This document shows positions 46,147-54,897 of a DNA stretch of 64,000 nt, piece after piece. The stretch's first letter is position 1. Each line of letters opens with the position of its first letter. The stretch is from Verrucomicrobiaceae bacterium (lineage in GTDB: Bacteria > Verrucomicrobiota > Verrucomicrobiia > Verrucomicrobiales > Akkermansiaceae): the NCBI GenBank assembly GCA_027484055.1, contig JAIXQH010000051.1, positions 1 through 64,000 of the forward strand. The letters run 5' to 3'. The translations under genes and the position numbers were made by a program. Below the pieces are notes generated by a model, which was not told the origin of the DNA, ran no database searches, and saw only the letters and a list, made by a program, of their open reading frames with translations.

Positions 46147-47560
46147 TTAAGAACCCGGCAGGAATTGTAGTTCAGTTTGGTCAGGCCCATCACGTCATTC
46201 AGAACCTGCTGAATGTCCGCCTCGCCGCGACAGATCTCCACCTCCAACGGAAGCGGCACTTCCATGCCCGGGTAGGTCTTCATGCGTGGAATGTAGCCTC
46301 TCGTCATCAGGATGGCGCTTCGATGGTTCTGCACCCACGCCAGCCCACGCAGCACCGGCATTTTTGAGCCGACCCGATAGAGACGTAAGCGCTTCGCCTC
46401 GTGGATGCGGACACCGACCAGATTGGTTTCGCTCCGAGTGGCGTCCAGAAACCCACGCCACTCCTCGGCGGAGTAGCGGACTTTTCCGTGGATGAAGACT
46501 TCCCTGGGGTTCCGCCCGGAGTTCTTGGATCGATAGGATTCCAGCGCCTGCTCCAGCAGCATTCGGGCGGCGGCGGCGCTCAGATGAAATTCACCTGTCT
46601 TTGGTGCATACCACTCGCCAATGTTACCTTTGAAAACTACCCCATCGCCGGAGTCTAGGAACATCTGTGCCGCGCAGCAGGCGGTTTCCGGTGACGCGTG
46701 TTTGGTGTCCTGTTTGAAGACCAGCCCGAGGTAGCAAATCCCTTCGCGCACGCCATCCAGCTTCCACGGCCGGGCACCCAGCTTGTCATACATCGCCGAG
46801 CTGAGGTTCCACGCTATCTGCGACTGCAAGGAGTCGAGGTTCTGGAGCGGTTTCCCATTCGGCTTGAGAAACTCATGATGCGCGATCGTCCCTTCTTGGA
46901 TGATCTGCGTCACCACCCCCGCCGCCAGCAGCCGCCCCTTCAGTTGATTGTGGAAATCCGGCTCATACTGATAGGCTTCGGCGTCCTTGTTCAATTGCTC
47001 GAACAGGAATGGCTCACTTTGCACCTTACGCGCCGCACCCATGCTCATCCGACCCGTCGCCTCGATCCGCTTGCTTTTCAGCACGACGGATTCCGGTCGG
47101 CAGAACTGCCTCACGAAGTTCGGAATCACGATGATCCACACCTCCGGCTTCACCTCCTCGTCGCGGAGCGCCCTCAGGATCAACTCCGTGAAAAACCGCA
47201 CCGTCTCGAAGTTCCGCCTGTGGCGGTCATTCAGCATCACGACCTTTCGCAGCTCCTCCTCCCCGAAGCTCAGCTCCAAGGCCGGGTTCACGCTCCAAGG
47301 CATGCCAAAGGCAGCCTCGAATCCCGGATAGGGTGGCCGTGAGCGTTCCTTCCCTGCTTCGGAAATCGGCCTCTGAAGCTTTGAAATCCAATTCCTCAAC
47401 GCCGACTACCCTCCTTCGTGGCGACCACTCCGTACTTCACGCCGTAGTTCTGCGCCGGGTCATGCGGACCCAGTAGCGTCAAGCCGTCCCTCGGATCTTC
47501 CAGCGACTGGTTGTAGCCGAAAAGCAGGCGTGGCTCGGGCAGATGGATCAGATCGGGCAT
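46125..47560 (-). pseudogene. Short prokaryotic Argonaute (MID-PIWI), frameshifted and 3'-truncated
   Basis: ATG 47560 overlaps the end of TIR-APAZ by 13 bases. The first 54 codons (MPDLIHLPEPRLLFGYNQSL onwards, to VVATKEGSRR) match the N-terminus of short pAgo proteins, then TGA at 47396-47398. The rest continues in another frame from TTG 47399 (LRNWISKLQRPI). One missing base explains the break. MID/PIWI landmarks include WKLDGVREGICYLGLVFKQD, PREVFIHGK and GLTKLNYNSC. The usual PIT(I/L)KFAxxVG ending is absent because the gene runs into a recombinase remnant. Expected PIWI tetrad Asp residues are lacking, as in other short pAgos. AAGGAGG 10 bases before TTG might allow restart. Confidence 0.78.
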
Positions 47561-48921
47561 TCTTCCTCCTCTTCTTCAATCGGCTCTGCGTCGGGTTCAT
47601 CGTCATCCGAAGTGGCATCGGACAAGACCGCTTCGAACGAGACAGGGCTTTCAAAACGCAGTGGCCGCGCGTCGACCTCGAACGCGGCATCCTCTCCCAA
47701 CGGAACCCGGATCAACGACTCCGAACCCTCCTCCGCCAGAAACGCCATCGCCGCGAGCATCCGCGCAAGCCAGGTATCATTGTGCCACATCCGGCATTGG
47801 CTCCGGCGAGAGCTGTGTTGCCGCGTGGCACTTTCGTAAAGCGCCCCGTCCTCCGAAAAAACCACGTGCGATTTGATCACAATGACCGGCTCCGGCCAGC
47901 GTATCACCTGCGGTTGAATGCCGAAGTGCCAAGTGCGAAACCTCTCATCGCCATCCCGAGCCAACAGCTTGCTCTTCCCCACCATCCGGCGATAGGTCTT
48001 CTTCTTGAGTAGGTCTAGGAATTCCACCTTGTTCCCTTCACGAAAGCCCTCCGAGAACCAGAAGGACCGCGCCGCCCCGGCCAGATCGTACTTCCTCAGT
48101 CCGGCCGCAAGGCATCGCCGCTCGAAACCGTCCCTTAGCAGCGCGTGCATGATCCGGTTCGACTCGTTCCGGGCGATGTTCATCTGTGGCTCACCCTCAA
48201 AGTAGAAGCGCTCAGCGTCCAAGCATCTCGACTCCTCGACGGTGATTCCCATGGGTTCCAGCGCTTGAATCAGTTCCTTCGGAGTTTGGAACGAAAAACC
48301 GCCCGCTCCGAAGCGACGGAATGGATAGCTCAGCGGAAGCGGATCGGGCTTCTTCTTCTCACCGAGCAGCGAGTGAAGGAAAATTCTCTGTGGAAAGGAC
48401 CGGATCGGAAACCAATTGCAGGCCTACGGCTCGCTGCGGGCGATGACCGCCTGCCCGGAATAGAGGTTGTCCTGCCACCAGGTCGCCACAGCAGCAGCAT
48501 TGAAGCGCGGGTACTTGGGCACCCCGTCTTTTTCCAGCTTCTCCAACAGCTTCACGAGACCTCTCATCGCTCTACCCCGGAAGTCGATGGAGTTCAGTCT
48601 TGTCAGTTCGATGGTCGTTTCATCCGAGGCGAGGTCATCGATCTTCATAGGGATCACAAAGTCCTCGCGCCCCTTGCCGACACGCTTTGCCAGCGCCAAC
48701 TCCTGTAGTACCCCCGGCTTTTCGTTGGAGGTTTTGGAGAGGACAAAAAGAAACTTCGTCGTCCGGTTGCGAATCGCGTCCTCGATGTCGCTCCAGAAAT
48801 CCTCGCCGCCCAGCAGCTTGGTCAAGTCACACCAGACCGGATACCCCTCCCGTGCCAAGCGCAACGCCAGCCAACGGGTGAAATCGTTGTCTTCGGGAAG
48901 GGCATGGCTGAGGAAAATCAT
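47548..48921 (-). pseudogene. TIR-APAZ protein of a SPARTA-type system, interrupted by an in-frame TAG
   Basis: Read through, the frame spans 457 codons before TGA 47548-47550, matching the ~450 residues of TIR-APAZ proteins. The TIR domain (residues 1-130) has MIFLSHALPEDNDFTRW, a WCD...GGEDFWSDIEDAI segment with the likely NADase Glu, and FLFVLSKTS. A TAG at 48424-48426 (codon 166) follows ...IARSEP. The same frame stays open for 57 more codons (ACNWFPIRSFPQRIFLHSLL is the first part), linking to the APAZ region from ATG 48252. In working SPARTA, guide-loaded pAgo triggers NAD depletion. Amber, frameshift and truncation together suggest decay; a sequencing error cannot be excluded. Confidence 0.78.
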
Positions 48922-49106
48922 TTCGGGCGAATTATTCTACGACTTCACTCCGGCGACCAGCAGTAACTCATCCACCCGACCTACGACGCCGCAAGCGTCT
49001 TGTTGAACGGGCCGAAGAAGCTGAGGAAGATGCGGAGTCTTGATGTATTAGTTGGTATCGCTATTGTGATTCCATGATCAGACTTTGCGTGAATAAACAA
49101 ATTTAT

Positions 49107-49778
49107 CTATACAACTTTGATTTGAAATGAGCCTCCACAGTAGGTTACAATTCGTGTTGCTGCATCCTCAATAGCGGATCGGTTGTAATCGAGCGTCGTC
49201 AAGTCAGTGCCCTGAATGACAAGGAGGACATTTTTGGTATTTGAAGTGATCTTCACGTCGTTCGAGTCCTTCGAGTCTAGCCATGCGAGTATACGATTTT
49301 CATCAGCATAGACATAATCATTAGCGGCGGTCTTTTTAATCGAATTGCTACCAACGGCTAAGAATGGCTCGCCTCCTAATGAGAGCCGGAAACAGATATC
49401 CCTCCCGATGAGATCTAGGTCATGTGCTCCAATCGCGACTTTGTAGCGACATGCCGTGATATTGTAAGAATCAACAACGGTATTTATCGATGGAAAACAG
49501 CCTGACCTGCGTATATTTTCAATAAGATTACCTGCAGCAGGCGGGAACTTTTTGGAGCTTCTTCCGATCGACGAAACAAGCATTCTATAGCTATTTAGAA
49601 CCTTATCAGAATCTATATCTATATCATCTATAGCAAGAATCTCCTGTAGAATCTGCGCCTTTAAAATTACCAAACCATTTGCATGAGGTGGAATGTTTAT
49701 TCCGTAAATCTCGCATACTACACTACTTTTGATCCCTAGATTCTTTATTGGTTGTTCGACGTAGTAATTGCACCACAT
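49107..49778 (-). CDS. B3/B4 (tRNA-editing-like) domain protein
   Basis: 223 residues. The core (YRMLVSSIGRSSKKFPPAAG, then NLIENIRRSGCFPSINTVVD and LDLIGRDICFRLSLGGEP) matches the B3/B4 domain of phenylalanyl-tRNA synthetase beta subunits, which edits mischarged tRNA; stand-alone versions occur in bacteria. It lacks the rest of the synthetase. It is AT-rich compared with the genes on either side and is three bases downstream of the GAF/TIR-like gene, so it is the last gene of a three-gene operon. The role could be deacylation of tRNA or binding of an amino-acid adduct. Confidence 0.78.
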   Translation of the reverse strand: MWCNYYVEQPIKNLGIKSSVVCEIYGINIPPHANGLVILKAQILQEILAIDDIDIDSDKVLNSYRMLVSSIGRSSKKFPPAAGNLIENIRRSGCFPSINTVVDSYNITACRYKVAIGAHDLDLIGRDICFRLSLGGEPFLAVGSNSIKKTAANDYVYADENRILAWLDSKDSNDVKITSNTKNVLLVIQGTDLTTLDYNRSAIEDAATRIVTYCGGSFQIKVV

Positions 49779-49781
49779 ATT

Positions 49782-50903
49782 TTAAGCCTTTCCTCTTTTT
49801 CTTTTCTTCAATCCAACTAGAGCTGCAATTTCTTTATTATCTTTCATTAGCTGGTCGATAGCTTCATTGAGAACCTTGATTACAGAATCCTTGTTGAAAC
49901 TTCCTCCTGGGTTAGACAACTTCCAACACTTTATGTTATTGACATCGAAAGGACTTTGTTCTTTATCTCCACTTGGATGGTGCAATCGAATGATTGGTTT
50001 CTCGCAACCCATCATATATCCCCACTCAAGCATCACATTCCTGTTAAATGTTGTCGATATAACAATACCAAAATGTGCTGCCTTAATGTTGGACCAAATT
50101 GCATCCGTAATGTCGTCATTTGTATCAGGCCAAAGGCATTGAATCCCACGCAACACAAGAACCTCATCCAGCCACTGCCTTATCTCAAGTGCGAAGGGAG
50201 TGGAAAAATTCATGGCGACGAAACATTTGGGAATGAACCCAGCATAATGGGCACCCATTGTTGTTCTTAATATCGAAATTTCTTTAACCGCTGCCCGAGC
50301 ATACTGGTCAGCGTTCTGAGCTGCGTGCTTTCTGTTTAAAAGCTGTTCAATTACCGAAGCTACAGCCGAGGTAAAATCCATGGCCATCTTACTGGGGTAA
50401 ATCGGTTCTCTCAGTTCAATATTGAGTACTCCTGCCGCCCTAGTCTTTTTCTCGTGAACGGTTACTCGAAGTGGATGGCATATCTCAGTACATATAATTG
50501 ATTCTGTGTTGTACTCATAAATTGTATTTTCTGGAACAGGCGAACTGTTCTGCATCCATTCGTTTTCGTACACTTTTTCTCTCATCAGACCTTCGGAATC
50601 GACGATCCAAACTTCCCGATCATTTTCGTAAGCGTATCCCGTAAGCGAATTAGGTTTACGGGTTTTGTTATAGACTGATCTTGACGTGTAACCATTAGGC
50701 TCTGTTTCATGTGTTGCAATGAGAACCAACTCTGTATTACATCCCTGTGCGGATTCCCACATGATATCCACGAGATATGCATCGAAGTGTCGTCGTATAA
50801 TTTCGACCATTAGGTCAATAATATTATCTATCTCAACTGGATCCGTAGGTGTACGCGCGGCCAAGGTCTCTATCTTTGATAAAAGTGAATTAATTTTAGT
50901 CAT
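49782..50903 (-). CDS. GAF-like sensor with C-terminal TIR/deoxyribosyltransferase-like domain
   Basis: 373 residues. The first ~190 residues look like a GAF sensor domain (FDAYLVDIMWESAQGCNTEL, later ICHPLRVTVHEK and AAGVLNIE). The last ~150 residues contain PKCFVAMNFSTPFALEIRQW, then DITDAIWSNIKAAHFGIVIS and NRNVMLEWGYMMGCEKPIIR. This is the pattern of the TIR-like/nucleoside deoxyribosyltransferase-like domains found in defence proteins, with E at MLEWG as the likely catalytic residue. The protein may sense a ligand and then cleave a nucleotide. It lies four bases downstream of the FAD oxidoreductase gene. Confidence 0.72.
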   Translation of the reverse strand: MTKINSLLSKIETLAARTPTDPVEIDNIIDLMVEIIRRHFDAYLVDIMWESAQGCNTELVLIATHETEPNGYTSRSVYNKTRKPNSLTGYAYENDREVWIVDSEGLMREKVYENEWMQNSSPVPENTIYEYNTESIICTEICHPLRVTVHEKKTRAAGVLNIELREPIYPSKMAMDFTSAVASVIEQLLNRKHAAQNADQYARAAVKEISILRTTMGAHYAGFIPKCFVAMNFSTPFALEIRQWLDEVLVLRGIQCLWPDTNDDITDAIWSNIKAAHFGIVISTTFNRNVMLEWGYMMGCEKPIIRLHHPSGDKEQSPFDVNNIKCWKLSNPGGSFNKDSVIKVLNEAIDQLMKDNKEIAALVGLKKRKRGKA

Positions 50904-50907
50904 TTCA

Positions 50908-52377
50908 TTAAAAATTTTTATTGTTCATACAGTAATCCTCAAGGAGTGGACCAAGCTCACCATGTTCTATATCCCAGAGCAAATCAGGCGATGGCATGAA
51001 CTCAGAACCAAATTTTTTGTACATTTTTTCTACCCGCCGAACTACGCTCTCTTTGAATTCATCTTCCCAAGATCCACCCGACGGATAAACTGCCCCGCGT
51101 TCTGTTGCAATACCTATATAGTTTTCAACACCCATTTCTACGGCATAAGTTAGTGTTGGAACACTTGGAAGCGGTCTACGTTCTGGGATGAAAATCTCAC
51201 CTCCATCTAGCTTATCTTTGCCGCTTTCTAGAGCATCCACGGCGAGCTTTGCAATAAGAGGAGAGAGGTGGAATCCGTCTCGATAGGTGCCAGTTAGTAA
51301 CCACAAACCTTTCACCGACGTCTCGCCTAGAAGTGGAAATGTGTCTAGTGTAACAGGTCGGTAGCCGGTTAATACAGAAATTAATTCGGTTGTATTAATT
51401 CTTCGATCAATTTGCTGTGTTGCACAGTTTATAAGAAAGCCAACGTCACTAATAATTGGCATTTTGGCGGGACTTCGCTGAACAGTATTAGTGGCACCAA
51501 TGTATATACCGTCTCTGTTGGACGGCAAAACGTGCAATCCGCAAGAGAAGGAGCGATTTGGTGTTCTTATCGCCATTTCAAGATGCGGTAGGCTTTCGGG
51601 ACGGCGGCAAACGAGGGCTGTGCCGACACCAGATATCAAGGGCGGGATCCGACTCCTAATTTCTGGCTCGATTTGCAATACATTTAGAGATTCAGCCCCA
51701 CTGGTCACAATCACCTGTTTTGCAAAGATAGAACCTTGAGTTGAATTAATTCTATGTCCGTGTGTGTCTTGCGCTACTTCAAGACATCGCGCAGGTATCA
51801 TATCTATATTCGTAGATTTTTCCAAATGTTTGATTAAACTTGAAATCACACACGTAGCGTCGACATACCGTTCTCTGGGTATATAGATCGCTTTGAGCGG
51901 CCGGCCGGCATCAGTAGGCCGCATGCCGGGAATATCGAATCCATCCAAGTAATCGAATGGCTCTTTATACGCCATCAACGAGTTCAAGAGGGCGTTATAG
52001 TTACGATCATCCAACGTTCCTGATACAGCATTCAGGATGATTGCGGTGCCACTATGAAGTGTGATTTGATTATCCAATTGATTCTCGTTAAGAGACTCAA
52101 CCCAAGCAGGCCAGAGATTGGCCGCCCGCACACGCCATTCTGCCTTTAGGCGCCCACCCTCGGATGCTAGACCTAGTGTGGTAGTCTCGCCAAAGCCACT
52201 AAGCATCGCTCCGGCTGCAACCGAAGCACTTAAGGTCGCTTGATGAGAATCCAATAATGCAACTCTCAAAGATAAATTGCGTCGAGTAATTTCAAAGGCG
52301 AGACTCAGACCGAGGATGCCTCCACCTACAATTGCTAAATCATAGCGGCTCCCATTTCGATTATGCGAAACATTCAT
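50908..52377 (-). CDS. FAD-dependent amino-acid-oxidase-like oxidoreductase with C-terminal extension
   Basis: 489 residues. The Rossmann dinucleotide motif is LAIVGGGILGLSLAFEI (near 13-29). The DAO-family end is LLTGTYRDGFHLSPLIAKL (near 365-385), with PLLGE just before it. This resembles glycine oxidase ThiO, but an extra ~90 residues follow (PLPSVPTLTYAVEMGVENYI onwards), ending in acidic helices. The gene heads a compact operon with the GAF/TIR-like and B3/B4 genes. No thi genes are nearby. It probably oxidises an amine or amino acid; the extension may couple it to its partners. Confidence 0.78.
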   Translation of the reverse strand: MNVSHNRNGSRYDLAIVGGGILGLSLAFEITRRNLSLRVALLDSHQATLSASVAAGAMLSGFGETTTLGLASEGGRLKAEWRVRAANLWPAWVESLNENQLDNQITLHSGTAIILNAVSGTLDDRNYNALLNSLMAYKEPFDYLDGFDIPGMRPTDAGRPLKAIYIPRERYVDATCVISSLIKHLEKSTNIDMIPARCLEVAQDTHGHRINSTQGSIFAKQVIVTSGAESLNVLQIEPEIRSRIPPLISGVGTALVCRRPESLPHLEMAIRTPNRSFSCGLHVLPSNRDGIYIGATNTVQRSPAKMPIISDVGFLINCATQQIDRRINTTELISVLTGYRPVTLDTFPLLGETSVKGLWLLTGTYRDGFHLSPLIAKLAVDALESGKDKLDGGEIFIPERRPLPSVPTLTYAVEMGVENYIGIATERGAVYPSGGSWEDEFKESVVRRVEKMYKKFGSEFMPSPDLLWDIEHGELGPLLEDYCMNNKNF

Positions 52378-52549
52378 GTGACTGCAATTAGAGTTTTATT
52401 GAGAAGTCGTGGTCGATATCTGAAGGTTTTACTGCGAAGTGGATGGCGGTGCGCAGGCGATTCATTGTTTGAGGAGGATGTCTGAAGTTAGAAGGGGATG
52501 ATTTGTGGATTGGAAAACTGGGCTTTGTCGATTAAAGATTTTCCCCCAA

Positions 52550-54760
52550 TCAACCCGGTTCGCTGACTTCCTTGGCGTAAAGGACAGACCATTCGGCGGC
52601 TTCCTGGACGAAGTCGGTGGCGATGCGTTCGGTGAGGTTGAGGACTTCGTGTGACCAGGTGCCGGGGTTGGTGGTGGGATCGAGCGTGGAGGAGGATTGG
52701 ATGCGCTTGGCGAGGCGGTCGGCCTGGGCGAGGCGGCCTTTGTTGGGAGTTCCAGGGGAGGTTTGAGGGCGGCCAGCGAGGATGATTTTCATGACGGCGG
52801 AGCGTTCGGCGAGGCGTTGGCACTCGGATTGGAAACGGATGCCGCTGAGGGCCGCGACGATGGCCGGGAGGATGGCGGAGATGGCAATCAGCCATGGTGT
52901 GGCTGCTTTGGCGAAGTGTTTCCAGTCATGGGAGAACCAACCGAATGTCTTGCCGCCGATGAGGATGATGTCGAAGGCCACCACCCCGATGACGAGCCAG
53001 CCGAGTGATTTTTGGACACTTTCCAAAAAGTGGTGCATGGCGTGCATGGTATGGGTGTTGTTTTTGTGGTATTTGGCCTGCTCGCCGACCCATGAATCAC
53101 GGACTTTTTCGAGGGTGGCCGCAGGGTTCAGGGTGAGGAGTTTCTTGACCGTGATCGAGGACGTTCCGTCGTGGGATGGAATCTGGATTTCCCCGGCGGC
53201 AGCGAGATCGGCGGGTGAAATCGCGCGCACGATGGCATCGAACAGCCAGTCCACGGCGCTTTGCCGGACGACACGGGAGGCGAACTGGGGTGGTGCGGCG
53301 ACAGGCGGCTGGTTGCTGCCTGCTTCCGGGAGGTAATACATGCCCCGCAGGCGCTCGGCGAGGTAGCGGGTGTCCACGGCACGGTCATTCCATTTTAGGT
53401 CGTTGGCCCGCTTCGTATTGGAGGAGATGAAAATGAGGATACCTAGCTTGCCTGCGGCGAGGGCTAGCAGCAGAGGGAGGAGCCAGGGTTCCGGTTTTGC
53501 ACTCACAACCGCTTCCGCAGCGTGAAGGCCGCCCTTTTCCAGAAGCAGGGTGATGTTTTCGCCAACGGCCGTGTGTCCGGCGGTGCCGAGCAGGGTGAGG
53601 CTGGCGGCGGCTAAAACCACGGCGACGATGGCGAGGACGTAATTGAGGAAAAATGCCCCACGGTAGAGAGCGCTGTAGTGGTAGTTCAACGCGGTGGCGC
53701 GGTGGCGGTAGTAGGAATAGGGTGCGAGCTTGGGATCAGATGTGATTTTTTCGCCGTTCTTGAAGCGCTTCTCAAAAAACGTCCATGCGGATTTGCGAAG
53801 CCGAGTCATCCACTGCTTTTCCTGCCGGGCGGGACTGTCGCCATGATCGAAGAACTCGGTGAGGAGCGATTCGCCGTGTTTCCTGTAAACCGCGCCGTGG
53901 GGGGAATCGGTGGCAAGACCGTTGTCTGGGTCGGCGGTGAGTTGGGTGACCCAGGCTTTGAGGCGGGTTTCTCGTTCGGCGGAGTTGGGAGGAGCCTCAG
54001 CCAGCTCATTTGGTAAGCTATCGCCGGGTTCGATGAGATAGATCGCCTGATCGATGGTGGGCTTGCCGGTGTGGATGAAGATGACCGGGAGATCGAAGGT
54101 GAGGGCTTCCCGGACGGTTTCGAGGGTGCCGCCTGCTTTGCCGGGTTCGTCCGGGTTGGCGGCGGCGATCAGGATGTCGCTCTGGCGGAGAAGAAAGGCG
54201 GATTGGCCGCGATAGGCGCGGGATCGGCGGTGCTGCGCGAAGGGGGTATCGGGGTTGGGTTTATCGTAGATCCCGTCCAAGGCGAGGACCCAGGCGCAGC
54301 GGGAGAGTTGATCGTCGAATTGGGGTAAGAAGGCAGCGGGGCGGCTGGCACGATATGTTTCCACATCAAAGGGGAGGACGGCGGCGAGTTCCGTCTCGAT
54401 GCAAGGCGTGCCCAGTGGGCAGGACGCCCCGGCATCCGGGCTGACACTTACCTTGGTCAACGCTTCCGCAGCCACAGCGTCGGCACCTTCGCAAAGGCCG
54501 GTGACGAGCCTGAGGAGCGGGCATTCTTTGGAAAAGAAGGCGGAAACCGGCGGTTCCTTTCCTGCTTCGACGGGGGCGCCAGGGGCGATGGAGGAGAGGC
54601 GCTTTGCCAGCGTCTGCATCACATGATTGAGCGAATCCGCGACGATGCGATGTTCCGGGTCGGAGAGTTCCTTCCGCCCTGCGAAGCCCAGGCGGAGGAC
54701 CAGGCGGGGACGGGGGAAGGGGGCGGAAGGTGAGCTTTGGGATGACGGAGAAGATGACAC
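52550..54760 (-). CDS. SLOG-domain protein with four transmembrane helices (putative effector)
   Basis: 736 residues. The N-terminal ~290 residues are SLOG/lysine-decarboxylase-like: RLGFAGRKELSDPEH (a TGHRxL variant), RLVTGLCEGADAVAAEAL and the SAFLLRQSDILIAAANPDE loop. Four hydrophobic helices follow at about 375-400, 430-452, 605-625 and 640-662. The C-terminus is helical. SLOG domains bind nucleotide-derived signals, and SLOG-membrane fusions are predicted pore-forming effectors in bacterial conflict systems. It is the last gene of the Roc/FGE/ClpX operon, 137 bases after the ClpX-like gene. Confidence 0.78.
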   Translation of the reverse strand: MSSSPSSQSSPSAPFPRPRLVLRLGFAGRKELSDPEHRIVADSLNHVMQTLAKRLSSIAPGAPVEAGKEPPVSAFFSKECPLLRLVTGLCEGADAVAAEALTKVSVSPDAGASCPLGTPCIETELAAVLPFDVETYRASRPAAFLPQFDDQLSRCAWVLALDGIYDKPNPDTPFAQHRRSRAYRGQSAFLLRQSDILIAAANPDEPGKAGGTLETVREALTFDLPVIFIHTGKPTIDQAIYLIEPGDSLPNELAEAPPNSAERETRLKAWVTQLTADPDNGLATDSPHGAVYRKHGESLLTEFFDHGDSPARQEKQWMTRLRKSAWTFFEKRFKNGEKITSDPKLAPYSYYRHRATALNYHYSALYRGAFFLNYVLAIVAVVLAAASLTLLGTAGHTAVGENITLLLEKGGLHAAEAVVSAKPEPWLLPLLLALAAGKLGILIFISSNTKRANDLKWNDRAVDTRYLAERLRGMYYLPEAGSNQPPVAAPPQFASRVVRQSAVDWLFDAIVRAISPADLAAAGEIQIPSHDGTSSITVKKLLTLNPAATLEKVRDSWVGEQAKYHKNNTHTMHAMHHFLESVQKSLGWLVIGVVAFDIILIGGKTFGWFSHDWKHFAKAATPWLIAISAILPAIVAALSGIRFQSECQRLAERSAVMKIILAGRPQTSPGTPNKGRLAQADRLAKRIQSSSTLDPTTNPGTWSHEVLNLTERIATDFVQEAAEWSVLYAKEVSEPG

Positions 54761-54897
54761 AGGAACGGAAGAGCCAGTTAACGACTTGAGTGTGTTATCG
54801 AGTTTTTGCGGAATTGCAAAACTTGAAGTGTGCCAAGTTCTTCGGTTTTAGAAGATCGGGGGAAATTGGGAATCGCTCAACTTCCATGATCTTCCCA

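Noticed and set aside
44086-46367. Arg/Pro/Gly-rich frames inside the two direct repeats
   Set aside because: Frames are shared only because the DNA is repeated; the pattern of changes fits RNA stems better than any protein frame.
47396-47400. Programmed -1 frameshift in the Argonaute gene
   Set aside because: There is no slippery heptamer at the junction, and the partner gene also carries a stop codon, so decay or sequence error is simpler.
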